A stretch of DNA of 64,000 nucleotides from Leptasterias polaris (taxonomy: Eukaryota; Echinodermata; Asteroidea; Forcipulatida; Asteriidae). Made by a program: the position numbers and the translations under genes. The DNA is taken from positions 806,001 to 870,000 of the forward strand of contig JAZGTN010000096.1 in NCBI GenBank assembly GCA_037783415.1, written 5' to 3'. The first letter of the stretch is position 1, and every line of letters starts with the position of its first letter. Below the pieces are notes generated by a model. The model ran no database searches. It saw only the letters and a program-made list of their open reading frames with translations, and was not told where the DNA came from. This document shows positions 1 to 11,473 of this stretch, in pieces.

Positions 1-281
1 GTGATGTGGTTATGGATAAATATATCAATTTTTATCCCCCAAAAATTTAATCTGAAAAACGTTTATGTCAGAAACGTTTCTCAGATTGTATATTCTAATG
101 ACGGATTAATCTTCCTGCGCGGACAAAACTGCTCCAGATATTTGGTGGTATCTGAAAAACACTACCACCTTTTGAAATGAGGTTTTCACGGATTAGTTTG
201 ATTGTATGTATTATATCTACATTTCTAGGATTAAAACAGTCGAACGGTTCAAAAAACCAAAGGTAGGCCTATACTTTGCCT
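1..281. repeat. Dispersed TTAA-ended repeat, family member cut by the window edge
   Basis: The segment resembles 33930-34293 and 11136-11400 (shared stretches include the region around fetching 'tctcagattg', 'cttcctgcg' and 'aaaccaaaggta'). Its right end reads ctttgcctttaag with TTAA at 282-285, and the left end of the copy at 11132 starts TTAAAGGGAATGTGTACG, so the family looks like a non-autonomous element with TTAAAGG-type ends. The left end is outside the window. Confidence 0.55.
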
Positions 282-1030
282 TTAAGTATGTAGAGTATCT
301 ACTAGACTATAAAGTTAACAAACTTGCTGAATGATGGTTGTGTCGTGAAACTTGATAAAGATGCCTATGGTATGCGATGGTATTGCTGATATAACGTAAA
401 TCATTTATTGCATAGTGGCGGGTGAATATAATGCTGATATTTTCGAGTCATTTCAAAATGAGTTTTCCTAAAACTTGTTCTCGTTAACTTTGCAGGTAAT
501 TTGATTGCAAGAAAGCTTGAAAAATCATTCAAGAGAATTTCTCAGATGGCATATATAGGCTTATTGGGGTAGATTTTTAAGATAGTTGCAGCTTTATAAA
601 ACTGAGACGTATAAATTGATTCAAAAGGTTAGATAAAAACAGTTGGTTATATACAGACAGATTTTTCAAGATTCAATTCGGAACCTACTTTAGAAACTGA
701 TTGGCATGGCATTCGTTTAGAATAAACAAATTTGCTGAGCAGAAACGGTTCACCTTGATTTAAAAACAATAATAAAATAATATACCACGCTTTAAAGTGC
801 TCATCATGCAATGTGAATGTGAAGTACCAAGGACCAGAGCACTACACTTTTATTGGGGAATTTTTCTAAAGAATATTCCTAATCTAGATAAGGTCACTAT
901 GTAATGATTCGTTTTGTGTACTTCTTTGTCTATTCTTTCAAAGGTATTGTCTTTGAACAATAAATATAAAGATAAAATATCCACCAGGGGCTCAAGTTTT
1001 CAGCAAATTAAAAAAACAAGGGTTACTTAC

Positions 1031-1115
1031 CCTCATCTGAAAGGACTCCGCTAATTGAATGTATGAAGATAAAGATAACCACTGAGGCTACAAGATGAAG
1101 TCCTAGTAGATCCAT
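1031..1115 (-). CDS. First coding exon (signal peptide) of an unidentified secreted or membrane protein, partial
   Basis: Reading the minus strand, an ATG at 1115 opens a 28-codon exon that ends in a strong splice donor (gtaagt, 1025-1030) in phase 1. The peptide begins MDLLGLHLVASVVIFIFIHS and continues ISGVLSDE, a classic signal peptide: short polar start, long hydrophobic core, small residues before a likely cleavage site around SGVLS. A phase-1 intron directly after a signal peptide is typical of animal secreted and cell-surface proteins. The sequence before the ATG (about 1116-1200) would be the 5' UTR. I could not identify the next exon in positions 1-1024, so the rest of the gene probably lies off the left edge and the product cannot be named. 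It is too short for homology; the call rests on start, hydrophobic profile and donor together. Confidence 0.5.
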
Positions 1116-2462
1116 CTTGATGGATGGAAGGTAGAGATCACTTAAAAAGTGTTAATTAGCTAGCTCTAATCAGGACAACACTCGGATCAAGACGCGCGCG
1201 GTTCTTACAGTTTTGTCTCTACGAGCGTGAACTCGTATTCTTGCCAATAAAAAAATACTACCGGTTAGCCTCGAGGATAGAGTAAGATGTTTTCGATGGA
1301 AACATCAAAGGGGTGACGATTTCAACTTCGACAACTTCAAACAATGAGACCAGCAGAATTCTTGAACAATTTCTTCACCGATACGTAATTATTTAAACAG
1401 CTCCCAACCAAAACGCCAGGTTAATTATTGTCACTACTGAACCGATGTATGTTGTGCTTCATCCGATCACGAACGAAGTAACTAACTAGTTGTCAGTCAC
1501 AAGGTTCATTTAAACTTTTACAAAGTTCTTGCCAAGTTCTGTCCACATGCCGTCATCACTTTGTCCCGGTACGTGACCTAACCTCAGGGTAATTCCTGTC
1601 CTGTAAGTTAACAAACCGATGCATCGCGATGGGGCAGTAGTTCATGTACAATACAAGGAAGTCTGCAATACCGAGAGTAACGTAGCGGACCTAGATTTCA
1701 CGAGCCACACAATTATAGCTCGATGCAACTTGGCTTGAGAACTGACTCATTCATAATATGAATGCAAAGTAACAAGCATGACATCATGTAGTACTTTTAA
1801 TGGACGCGTGAATAGGTGAAAACAAAATGCAGAAGCATATAGCCAAATTCGAGAGAGTGGAAAATAGCTGTACTAATTTAATAAATACATAGATCATTTA
1901 CAATTAATACAAACATTTGTAAGTGATCCGGAAGGTAGGAATACACAAAACCTGTTATCATAATAAAATTTAAGCTTTCCCATTTGTGTGTTGTTTTTAT
2001 TACTTGGCATTTTAATTCAAGTTGGAGAAGTCGTGATTCCAAGCCCGACGAAGGAGGCGAGGACCGACTTTATTTCTCCATTTTATGTTAACTTCTGAAG
2101 CAACTCAATGTAGTTTTGTACCGGCTTTCGAGCACTGGTTGCAAGTTGTCTCTGGAAGGCCCATCGTTATCCAAGATTCGTACTCTGAATGACAAACATC
2201 AATTTCAAATGTCATGTTTTCTACAAATTCAGTTTTTATGCAGAACTATTTCTCACTGCATTTTGGTACATTAATGTATCTTTCCAAAAATTAGTTACTG
2301 GCCTGACGTAATTTATCTTGTATACAAATTACATTAGCCGACTCAAAACGGTAAGTGCCTTGCCAATAGTATTTGATCACTTTACCACGAATGAAATGTT
2401 ACCTGTATGATTTTCGCGATGTCATAATTTCCAGTCCATTTGAATGACTTCTGCACCAATCA
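1116..2462. other. Non-coding stretch with the likely promoter of the signal-peptide gene
   Basis: No exon is supported here. The first 100 or so bases should contain the 5' UTR of the minus-strand gene whose first coding exon ends at 1115. The rest is AT-rich unique-looking sequence without recognised repeats. Confidence 0.4.
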
Positions 2463-2712
2463 TAGACTTGTGGACAAGTCGTTAAATGTCTGTCGCGGTG
2501 ATAGCGGAACGGCTTTCTCGCAATATCCCGCGAGAGGGCTGCTCTGTGCGAGATTACTGCTCTCAAGACTGGTCACATTTAATGACGAAGAGTCAGCAGC
2601 CAGCAACTTCGCGCGAGAGCAGTGATCTCGCGAGAGCATTCTTTATTAGGCTACAACACCACACGCGACTCGACTCACCGCGACCATCATTAACGACTTG
2701 TCAACAAGTCTA
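2463..2712. mobile_element. 250-bp foldback MITE with 9-bp target duplication (Mutator-like)
   Basis: Both ends read TAGACTTG...CAAGTCTA in inverted orientation, and the inverted similarity continues inward through a GACAAGTCGTTAA block and a GTCGCGGTGA block. The element is flanked by a perfect 9-bp direct repeat, CACCAATCA, at 2454-2462 and 2713-2721. Nine-base duplications are the hallmark of Mutator-type transposition. It has no coding capacity; the short ORFs over it are shadows. Confidence 0.85.
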
Positions 2713-2863
2713 CACCAATCAATGCACTTTATCGGTTTAGTTATCCTGCGTATCCTGAAACACTTTCCGAGCACTTTTTGAAGCATCGCAATGGCAGAGA
2801 GAAACAGCAATCCAGGAGATGCACCAAACTGTAATTGTAGTGAAACCTAAGACCATTTTTCCC

Positions 2864-2926
2864 CTTTACTCCACGATCTTTCCTCTTTACTCCACGATCT
2901 TTCCTCTTTACTCCACGATCTTTCCT
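2864..2926. repeat. 21-bp tandem repeat, 3 copies
   Basis: Unit ctttactccacgatctttcc plus one base, starting at 2864, 2885 and 2906, essentially identical between copies. Confidence 0.85.
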
Positions 2927-3538
2927 CTCTGTATCACCTGCATTTCTTCAGTGTAAACCTTAAAGAAAAAGATCCTTTTGAAATGTTTGCAAGAGGCAAA
3001 AGACAAATATTTCCAGGACATGTGCAGCAAATACACATGAAAAGCCATGTAGTTCCAACATCCTTGGAATAATATGGCAAAAGCAACGCAAAACACAACT
3101 AGTATCTTATATTTGTAGCTTCTTAACCGACACAAACAAAGAGGGTAAAATGGTTGGAGATATGCGTTCCCCATAAGAGGTGACAAACAGACATTTAAAG
3201 GGATACAACAAATATGTTTAAAAGAAAGAAAAAATATACAAACAAATATTTCACAAATTATTTACATTTTAATAAAGTACATCAAACAATACATACAAAG
3301 CAGATAAAAGTATTTTTAAAATGCGACTTGCCCTTTCAGTTCAATTTAAAGATTGTTATGGGGAAAAAAAACCCACTGGTTTCTAACAGATATTCCTGAT
3401 GTCACTTTTTGTTGTTGTTGGATAATTTATTTTAACAACATTCTTATACCACGGCAATTGTTAAGCCTTCACTTCTCTTTGTTAACACCAAAATCAAAAT
3501 ACAATATAAATACATGTACATCTAAAGGGAAATGATCG

Positions 3539-3553
3539 GGGGGGGGGGGGGGG
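3539..3553. repeat. G homopolymer
   Basis: Run of G. Similar G or C runs are at 11631-11649, 25147-25160, 27221-27235, 48365-48376 and 54570-54581. Confidence 0.9.
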
Positions 3554-3781
3554 AATCTAATTTGGCCCTTCACTTTTTTTCAACTGTCTGTTATCATCAC
3601 AAAGTAAACTGGGTTATTTGTTATTTTCCTACCTATACATAGGCAAGATATGGTAAAGCGATTACGACTTCCTGTCAAAATTCCACTGTGGGTGTCCTTC
3701 CAAAATGAGTATCTTTTGCTTTAACTGTGTCTACTTGTCTGAGTTTCAATATAGAGTTAATCCAGGCAGAAGCTAAAACTT

Positions 3782-3940
3782 GGGGCCAATTTCATAGAGC
3801 TGCGTAAGCAGAAAATTTTGCTTAACAAATTTTAGGAAACCACTCACAATTTGTACATATGAAATAGTATTTTAGCTGATAAACTATTTGTGGTTACTGA
3901 AATTGTTTTGTGCTTAGCATCTTTATGAAATTGGGCCCTG
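3782..3940. mobile_element. Short MITE of the GGGCCcAATTTCATAAAGC family
   Basis: Starts GGGGCCAATTTCATAGAGC and ends in the inverse (CTTTATGAAATTGGGCCC). The same termini bound the element at 50063-50257, and internal pieces (aagcagaaa, gctaagca, ggctggtaac) occur at 16555-16700, 21650-21770, 32285-32310, 46400-46500 and 62300-62365. Non-coding, about 160 bp. Confidence 0.75.
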
Positions 3941-4764
3941 AACAAAGCCACAGCCAACAATTCATCAGGGACTACTTGAGGCTGTTTAGCTCAATGTTTC
4001 AATGACAGCGCACTATTATTAGCCCTTTTAAAATATGGAGGACACATTACGAGGGCACTATTTGGTTTGGGTAAATCTGTTCGCATACACCCAAACCAAA
4101 CAGTACGCTCTTATAAAATATTAAACAGTAAAAATTTCCTTTAAAAATGTAGTAAGGGTACCTCTATAGCAATGACAAAAAAAACCTTGCTCAAGTTTCA
4201 TCGCTTCAAACAAATAAATACTATGATGGAGAAACATGGAAATATTAGTTGATTTAGGGCCAATTGTTTTCCATTTTGGCAAAATGCAAATATTGCTCTC
4301 AAAAAATCACCAACTAGCTCAAAGATTTGAGTTACACCACTGAATTCTATCAACAGAACATGTCCAATCAAACAGAAAATCAATGACTTGTTAAATGAAA
4401 CCTGCAACTCTCCAAAATGGAAAACCATTTGCCCAATTACTGTTTTCCCTCCAGTCTGTACACACTTACCAATCCTTGAACACATTTGAGAAGCAAACTT
4501 TGACATCAAACATCTCAATGAATGATGCCCAGTTTCAAATGTAATCAACATTTGAGGATGCTTTGTTAAAAACTCTGTGGTCAACCTTAGGATTGGTTTT
4601 ATTGGTGTGAATGATGCAGTGGGTTTTGATATTTCTTTTTTCTAAGTTTGTTGACTTTGTCCTGTTGTTTCATGTTACTTTATTCAGCACCTTCATTGTT
4701 ATGATGACAGATTCACTTAGAACCTTGACAGTAGGGTAGGGACTGAGGAGAAATGCAAACTGTC

Positions 4765-4840
4765 CGCCTTTAATGTGAGTGCTTTAATGTGAGTGCTTTA
4801 AAGTTTAACGCCTTTAATGTGAGTGCTTTAAAGTTTAACT
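4765..4840. repeat. Short tandem repeat (ctttaatgtgagtg units)
   Basis: The words ctttaatgtgagtg and ctttaaagtttaac alternate several times in about 75 bp, forming a small irregular tandem array downstream of geminin. Confidence 0.7.
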
Positions 4841-5121
4841 GGGTTAAAAATAAGTACGATTCTCATTTATAGAACCAGAGAAATACTTCTTTCTTTGTAA
4901 GAAACTAAACTTATTCCTTTCACAAAATGAACCAACACGACGCATTATTGGTTGGACATGTTTTGATCCTTAAAGAGGAAGGGAAATGAGCAATCAAATT
5001 TTATGAAGTATTAATTTTTTAATAGATAGAGTCTTCTTGTGTGTTGGGGAAAAATTACATGTGTCACGTTAAATTGGTGAAATTGCCAATTTGCATTTGA
5101 TACCCTTCCTGTGCAAATTTT

Positions 5122-5403
5122 GTCAACATCCAAAACATCTGATGACATCATTCTGAAGAAAATAGGTCTCTACATTTTTGTAAGGGGATGTTTTGGTTCA
5201 TTACTGACCTTTTTTGAACGAAATTTGAAACATGACGCCATGATTTCAACAACTAATGGATCTTTACATTCCTAGAAGGAATTTTTGGCAGTCAAAGGTC
5301 AAATAAATCAAGGCCGTTTTAATTAAATATTATTGAAAGTCAGTTATGAACCAAAACATCCCCAAATTCTCAGAATGATGTCATCAGATGTTTTGGATGT
5401 TGA
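5122..5403. mobile_element. Foldback element, about 280 bp
   Basis: The left arm GTCAACATCCAAAACATCTG (from 5120) is repeated inverted at 5384-5404, followed inward by a second matching block (ggggatgttttggttcat at about 5186 versus its inverse near 5345). The arms span roughly 90 bp each around an A/T-rich loop. No clear target duplication was recognised. Confidence 0.75.
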
Positions 5404-5675
5404 CAGACTTTGCAGTGGGAGTGGATGGAATACAATGACAATTTACACCATTTTAACATGAGGTTAGAGATTTGTATTTTTTTTCCCCACTCACATGAGG
5501 ACTCTGTCTGTTGGAAAATGAGTACATCACAAAATTGAATCGGCCATTTCCCTTCATCTTTAAAAGTATCATTGAATGAACACAAATACAGCTCTCAAAA
5601 TGGTTTAGGGCAACGACAAGAACAGTTTTTAGTCTTTGGCAAAATGTCTCTTCTCAGTTTCAAGTTCACTTCACT

Positions 5676-5873
5676 TCAAGAACATTTCTTATCCTTGCAC
5701 TCACTACTGTCACCTGCCCCTGTGTCGTCCAAGCTGCCTTTTGAGGGTTGACTATCGCTGTGTCTATCAATCTCTTCCTCATCAGTTTTTCCACTTGGTA
5801 AAATAAATTCATCGTCTTTGTTACTTTCCTCAGCCTCTTCGTCTGTATCCATTTCCTTTCCATCTATAACGTT
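5676..5873 (-). CDS. GMNN: Geminin coding exon 6 (acidic tail and stop)
   Basis: 65 codons plus TGA, residues 202-266, rich in Asp and Glu and ending SSECKDKKCS. An acidic C-terminus is the family pattern. Acceptor is ttttaaag. Confidence 0.88.
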   Translation of the reverse strand, partial: NVIDGKEMDTDEEAEESNKDDEFILPSGKTDEEEIDRHSDSQPSKGSLDDTGAGDSSECKDKKCS

Positions 5874-8800
5874 CTTTAAAACAAAACAAAGACATCAACA
5901 CTGAGTCAGTTGATGTCTTCATAAAGTTTAAACAAACCCAAAACATTTTTCATCATTAATCTTTGTCGAACCCCAAACCTGTCAAAATACAGTGGCAGTT
6001 TTTCCTGGATAAGTAATGGTGTTGAATTGAGATGGATCAGCTATTGGTTCCTATAAGTTAAATGGATGGTTTGGAATCTATTTTTATAAAAATTTTATTA
6101 ATTCACTTGTCTTTTATACCTCATCATTTCAGATTGCAGGCCTATGCAAGTTTTCAGGAAAAACTCCATCAATATTTCACTTAATGAATGACCTCCACCA
6201 GTATTTAACAGATGTAATAATTGCATTAGTGATGCATGATGTCCCTTTAGTTAAATCCAATATACTGAAATGTCATCACCTTTTTCAATGATATTATTGC
6301 ATATAAGAAGTACTTACCTGTAAGACATTGGCAAGATACTCAGCCTGGTCTGCCATCTCCTTTAGTCTGCCGTTCTCTGTTCTTAATTCACCTATTGTCT
6401 CATGGAGCTGATGAGATGATAAGACAAACATGGATAAGACAAGCACGGATAAGATAAACATCAGACAACTGCATTTCACATCCAGCATGCATAATATGGG
6501 GGTTTAAAAGGTTTTCGGATTTTTATCTTTATCTTCTTTTAAATGTTTCCAAAATGTTTGTTTGAAATGTGTTATTTCTGATTCTCTTTTGAGTAATCTT
6601 GATAAATTTTCAGTTTTGGGTCATGTTTGAGTCAATCTGGTTTTCAATCAAATAACACAAGTTTTGGGTGGTGTTTGAGTCAATCTGGTCTTCAATCAAA
6701 TAACACAATTTAAACACTGGTTTCATATTTGGCTGTTTTTGTGCATTGGTAACTTTTTCCCTATATCCAAAACAATGTAAATACTTTGGGTAGCTGCTTG
6801 ATCAGCATGCGGAAAGGAAGAACTATGTTACCCTTCCCTGCTTTTATCTCAAGGTGACAGATAGGAAATACCACATCTGTTTCCAAAATAAATTTTGGCT
6901 CTATTTACTTTACAAGGTTAATTTTCAAAAACATTCTACATTGTGCTTCAGGTAAATCTGACTTCCATTGAAGATAATAAAAATACTTTGGTTGATGTAG
7001 ACATATCTAAAATATTGTAAGGTTTGTTTTCTACTTTTTAAAAGTTCTCCTTGTTTACACACTCTTTTCATACAACCGGCATGAGGTCGGTATTTTCTTC
7101 ATACTTAATTATTTATCCATTAGTACATTTTGTATTGTCAGTGCACAAAGCAGAAACGTAGAAAATGTATTGCATGGCTATAACAACCTTGGTAGCAATG
7201 TATAATTGAATCAGATGCCAAACAGCACTAATGAGAGTTGGTCATTCAGATTAGAGGCAAACCTATGCGCCGTATTTTTGACCGCGTGAGGGCGCTCTCA
7301 AAAATATTTCTATCACTTCCGGGGGTATAATGCGATTATCGTCAGCTCAGCTCTGTGTACAGTTTTAACATCGGCCGGCGTTCTGTCATCACTTCTACTG
7401 TGCGCGGTATAGTTTTTAGCTGCTTCTAAGGTGGGTTATAACGGCTTCTTTAAAGGTCTTATTGTCCGTAATGGATATGATGTCTGGTTGCAATGTGTTC
7501 CAGTCTTTCACTGTTAGGGGGAAGTATTTGAAGCAGTCTTTACTCTTTGTTTGTGGAGAACAGTTTGTAATAATGTCAGGCCATGCAGTTGCTAGCGTGA
7601 ATGATTGTGTCTGAATTGTCGTGTGACAAGAAGACATCCCAGAACCAACGTTGAGCTGAATAACTAATGCTGCAGTGAGTCAGTGAGTTGTGCACCTGGG
7701 ATGTCTTTTTGTCTCGTAATTTTATAGACGGAAAGTGGCAAGACTTTCCACCACGGTCAGGCTGCCGTCCCGATCCCGGCAGGGAAGTTTTAAATTTACA
7801 ACCGGTCACACACCAATCCAGACACAATCACATTCACAGCAAGATCTACCAAATGTTCTCTGCAAATAACTAAAAACTAAGAAGCAACTAAAAACTATAC
7901 CGCACACAGAAAAAGTGATGACAGCACGCCAGCCAATGTTAAAACTGTACACAGAGCTGAGCAGACGGTAATTGCATTATACCCCGGAAGTGATAGATAT
8001 ATTTTTGAGAGCGCCCTCACGCGGTCAAAAATACGGAGCATTGAGTTTTGGAACAAATGAGTTACTCGAAATTTTGCATCTTCAATGGACACCAACCCGA
8101 AATCTTAGAGACGACTCACACATGAATCCTTTCTCAGATTCAAATGTTTTTATTAATTTGTAATCAACTGGGGCATAAGTTTCTCAGGATGCTTACTACC
8201 ATTACCATCTTTATAACAAGAAAACTTTCGGATGGAAATTACACACTTTTTTCAGGGTCATTACTAAACAATGACCCTACCTTTAAATCAGCAGAAAGAT
8301 GTGGGTATTAAGGGGAAAGCTAGAGTGAATTTTATAAATGATCAAGAAGATAAATGATACAGCGCGAATGCGCATTCACCATAGATGTGCACTGTTTCTC
8401 AATGTCAAGTCTTGTGACATCTTGAGTGATAGTGATGGTACTTGTTGTGGCTTACCTGTTGGTTTTCTTTGAGTGTATCTTCTAGTGCTACTCGCCTCTC
8501 CTCAGCGACATCTTTCCAATAACTTTGTGGGGCAGGCTCCTGAACCATCAGCTCCAATGCCTCCTCCTCAGCTGTCTTAACTTTCTGTTGGAACAAGACA
8601 CACCCATGAAATAAGTGGGGTCAGACTGGAGCTCAACAAATTTATACCATGCATGTTCTTGATATGTATATCAGCAAATCAATCGTATAATTTCTACTTT
8701 GAAACTTCTCAAACTCTATCAAGGTTCAATTCGTTTTTAATTCTTAAATTAAGAACAACTGTCCGAAGAAACATCTTTGTAAAAACCCAACAACTTACAG

Positions 8801-11096
8801 TAACAACAGTGCCCTTACAGTCCCAAATCCTTCTATATCCACTGAACTGCCAAAGTGAAGAATTCAGAAGGACTGGGTCTAGTAGATAGGCCTAAACAAC
8901 AATTGCTCATCCCAGGGTCAGGCATTACAATTTTACTCAAGTTCAAATAATTTGATGTGGAATGACACAGGAGAAGAGGATATGGGAGGATTGAGGCCAC
9001 ACAAAAATGCCTAGTCTGTAAGAGTTAAAGTTGTAGTATAAAGACAATGTTTTCTATTGTTTTTATTTAAAAAAATATGTGAACAGGCATTAAAGTTTAT
9101 TCTGCCTTAATATAGCAATGTGAACTTCCCACAAACTTGTTAATTTACAAACTCTCTAACAGTAGAACCAATGAATAACTCAAAAGTGCCTGCAACAACG
9201 TAGGCCGTAAACACTTTTGAAGAAAAAAATAACACAACAATCAGAGTAGTCACAATCTCAAGCAGAGTACAAAATAGATGAATCACAAGGTTTATAAACC
9301 CATTTCTCACCGAGTATTCTAAAGTAATGAATGTCAGACAGTGGGCATTGGCAAAAAGACAAAACATACCAACTAACTTTTCAGGTTTGGGGTTTTGTAT
9401 TTTTACATTTTGGTGCACATGTTCATCGTAATGTTTAGCTGTACCTTGTGCACCAAAAACAGTATTGACAGTATTATTTCTGTCAGTTCAACAAACTAAA
9501 GTCTGCATAACTTCCCACCCTTTTCTTCGTTGGGTTTTGTTTAATTTCTAGCGAACTATTTACCTCAGTCTCTGTTCCACTCTCTGAGCTTGATTTGGGG
9601 TCTTTGTAGATTGGAAAGTGCTGACTATTTTTATCATTTCTTGAGACTTTACTTGGCTTGTCAATCACATCAGATTTGTGTTTTCTCTTGGAGGTCTTTA
9701 GCTGAGAGAAAACAATAACAAAGTTGTTATAAAAACAAACGGCGTTTCACACAGAACTTGTGAAAATGTTAATTTATATCTAGTAGATCTACATAGTTTC
9801 GGATCTACTTGAAGACAATGCCTAAAATTAATTAATTTGAGCCTGTCATTATTTCTAGAAAGTGTTACCATTTCATGCAGACTTATTTAAAAACTCACTT
9901 GCTATGACCCGCTTACAATCAAGTGATCACGGCCCAGTTCTATAAATTTACTGGTAAGGAAAATTCTGTGCTTCAATCAGCAGAATGATGTGCATAAGGG
10001 AAAAGCAAGAGTGAATTTCATAAAATATCAGGAAGATTTGACAGCGCAAATGCGCATTCACCATGGATGTGCGATCTTCCTCACATATCGCTTTACTTTA
10101 ACCGTCTGCAAGGATATGTGCTCTTCGCTTTGCTTAAAGTAAGCAGTAGTTAAGAAATAGGAACTGTGCTTAGGGCTGCTCATAGGTATCTATATCTATA
10201 CAGGACACCGTATTTTCAATTTAAACAAAGGTTTATATGTGACTTACATGACAACTTAGACTACTTTTGTTTTCCAAGTTCCATTCAAACTATCCACTTC
10301 ATCAAGTACTAATGTAGTATGCAATTCTCCTGAAACAAACCTACCTTGTTTGTTGTATCAACAAGTTTTTTCTTGCATACAGCTGGCTGGATAACTTGTA
10401 GCGTCTTTCGCTGTCCACTACAGAGAACAGGTGATGAACCGAGAGTTGTCTACAAAAGAATTCAAAAAGTCAAATCATTACAAATAGAAATCTTTTTCCA
10501 AAACACATGGGAGAACTATGTACATGTAGTAGAAGAAGAGTTAAATCATAAATTTAAATGTTTTATTGGAACCCAACATTCTCTGTCAGATGATAGTATT
10601 TTAAAGTCAACTACGTTTACTGTGTGTGCTATCATAGTAGGTGTACAACCCCACAGCCAGCAGTGTCTGACCGTACAGACTGCAAGTGCATTTTTTGTAA
10701 AGACTGAACCAGTAGTTGTACTTATAAAGTTTTGCATAGTAGTACATGTACTATTTCCACCATATGTGGAATTAGTGTAATCAGTGGAATCAGTGGAATC
10801 AGTGACAGCCTTGCAATACAGGCTAGCAGGGTCCATGCTACATATATTTGTCAGAGGTTGGTTTGGCTGTGTAACATAATAAATTCATCAAACTCAGTCA
10901 ATGCTGAATGATTGTTGAGCTTATGGGTTGGTTGTTGCTCAGATTTTCTACTCACCTGTAGACTTTGTCTGAATGATTTGGTCTTGATTGATTTTCGGGT
11001 GCGACCACCTGGCATAGGAGTAAACATCTTGTTACTTCCATTCATTGTACTCATGCAGCCATCAATGCTCTCAATTCTTGCTCTGATGTCAGACAT
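5676..11096 (-). CDS. GMNN: Geminin, DNA replication licensing inhibitor (6 coding exons, complete)
   Basis: Spliced coding sequence on the minus strand: 11096-10956, 10449-10345, 9701-9564, 8584-8456, 6407-6318, 5873-5676; all introns are phase 0 with GT..AG ends, and the product is 266 residues (human geminin is 209). Geminin binds Cdt1 in the nucleus, blocks MCM loading and is destroyed by APC/C at mitotic exit. Visible landmarks: a destruction box RKTL at residues 61-64 inside RKTLQVIQP, which parallels the vertebrate box; a basic SKRKHK patch (residues 132... of the exon-3 block, near 86-91); the geminin-family signature SYWKDVAEERR at 149-159; a leucine-rich coiled coil across residues about 155-201 that forms the dimer and Cdt1-binding surface; and a long acidic tail (202-266), as in the family. 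A splice acceptor lies 2 bp before the ATG, so an untranslated first exon must exist upstream. The identification is strong; the exact ends of UTRs are unknown. Confidence 0.93.
6318..6407 (-). CDS. GMNN: Geminin coding exon 5 (coiled coil)
   Basis: 30 codons, residues 172-201, heptad-patterned (LHETIGELRTENGRLKEMA). Acceptor ctcatcag, donor gtaagt. Confidence 0.95.
7267..8039. mobile_element. 773-bp element with ~165-bp inverted arms, in geminin intron 4
   Basis: The left arm starts GCGCCGTATTTTTGACCGCG (7267) and runs to about 7430; the right arm (about 7876-8039) is its inverse and ends CAAAAATACGGAGC. The middle carries a second small inverted repeat (gacatccc at about 7637 versus gggatgtc at about 7698) and a piece of LINE reverse transcriptase. 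No target duplication could be recognised. Confidence 0.8.
7416..7637 (-). pseudogene. C-terminal tail of a non-LTR retrotransposon reverse transcriptase, fragment
   Basis: The minus-strand reading frame includes CFKYFPLTVKDWNTLQPDII followed by a TFKEAVITHL block and a stop. This matches the well-known tail of CR1/jockey-type LINE ORF2 proteins, whose last segment has an aromatic-F-P-x-T-x-x-D-W-N-x-L-P core followed by an F-K-x-x-L helix. Only about 60 residues remain and no polymerase domain is present. The stop codon lies inside the right-hand part of the host element arm. Confidence 0.65.
8277..8400. repeat. Dispersed repeat shared between two geminin introns
   Basis: About 120 bp here resembles 9974-10095 in the same orientation (shared words: cagcagaa-gatgtg, gcgcattcacca, gatgtgc). 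Both copies are intronic and non-coding. Confidence 0.65.
8456..8584 (-). CDS. GMNN: Geminin coding exon 4 (core signature)
   Basis: 43 codons, residues 129-171. Contains ALELMVQEPAPQSYWKDVAE, the most conserved geminin block, and the start of the coiled coil. Acceptor tccaacag, donor gtaagc. Confidence 0.95.
9564..9701 (-). CDS. GMNN: Geminin coding exon 3
   Basis: 46 codons, residues 83-128. Begins LKTSKRKHKSD, matching the basic SKRKH motif of vertebrate geminin; the rest is Ser/Lys-rich and likely disordered. Donor chosen at GAG|gtaaat because it keeps phase 0 with exon 4. Confidence 0.85.
9974..10095. repeat. Second copy of the geminin intronic repeat
   Basis: Partner of the repeat at 8277-8400; shares the gcgcattcaccatggatgtgc block and flanking AT-rich sequence. 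Confidence 0.65.
10345..10449 (-). CDS. GMNN: Geminin coding exon 2 (destruction box)
   Basis: 35 codons, residues 48-82. Carries RKTLQVIQP, matching the geminin D-box region. Acceptor ttttgtag, donor gtaggt. Confidence 0.9.
10956..11096 (-). CDS. GMNN: Geminin coding exon 1
   Basis: 47 codons, residues 1-47, starting MSDIRARIES. The acceptor (cacag) ends at 11099, two bases before the ATG; the donor is gtgagt. Basic segment near GGRTRKSIKTK. Confidence 0.88.
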
Positions 11097-11131
11097 TGCT
11101 GTGAGAAAGAAAAACCAGTGTTAGTTTGGAG

Positions 11132-11400
11132 TTAAAGGGAATGTGTACGTTTGGTTATCGCTCTCAAAATTAATGGCAATAAAAACTTACTTGGTTAGAA
11201 GTATAGCAGCTTTCGACTGTTCGATAGAATAAAGCATTTTGAGTAATGTGGTTATGTAAAAAGATATCAGATTCTTTGCCCCCAAATTTGAATCTGAGAA
11301 ACGAATTAGGCCTACATACACTTGCCAATGATTGATTGAAAATGCTAATGTGATGATTGTAACCCTCCTCCCCAAGTGAACCAAAGGGTTCTCGAACAAA
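11132..11400. repeat. TTAA-ended dispersed repeat just upstream of geminin coding exon 1
   Basis: Begins TTAAAGGGAATGTGTACG and continues with sequence shared with 33930-34293 and 1-281. It starts 34 bp upstream of the geminin exon-1 acceptor, so it sits in the last part of the 5' intron. The right end is unclear. Confidence 0.55.
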
Positions 11401-11473
11401 CAGGGATAGTCATGGAGGCAATTACATTAATCTACAATAACTGTCTGTGAATAATGATTTATAATTTCCGTTG

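Larger units (their letters stand above)
2713..5675. other. Region downstream of geminin, no gene seen
   Basis: Contains a 21-bp tandem repeat (2864-2926), a G run (3539-3553), a short MITE (3782-3940), a CTTTAATGTGAG tandem repeat (4765-4840) and a foldback (5122-5403). Part of it may be geminin 3' UTR. No exon is supported. Confidence 0.5.

Noticed and set aside
10346..10780. 144-codon plus-strand ORF
   Set aside because: It is antisense to geminin exon 2 and its intron.
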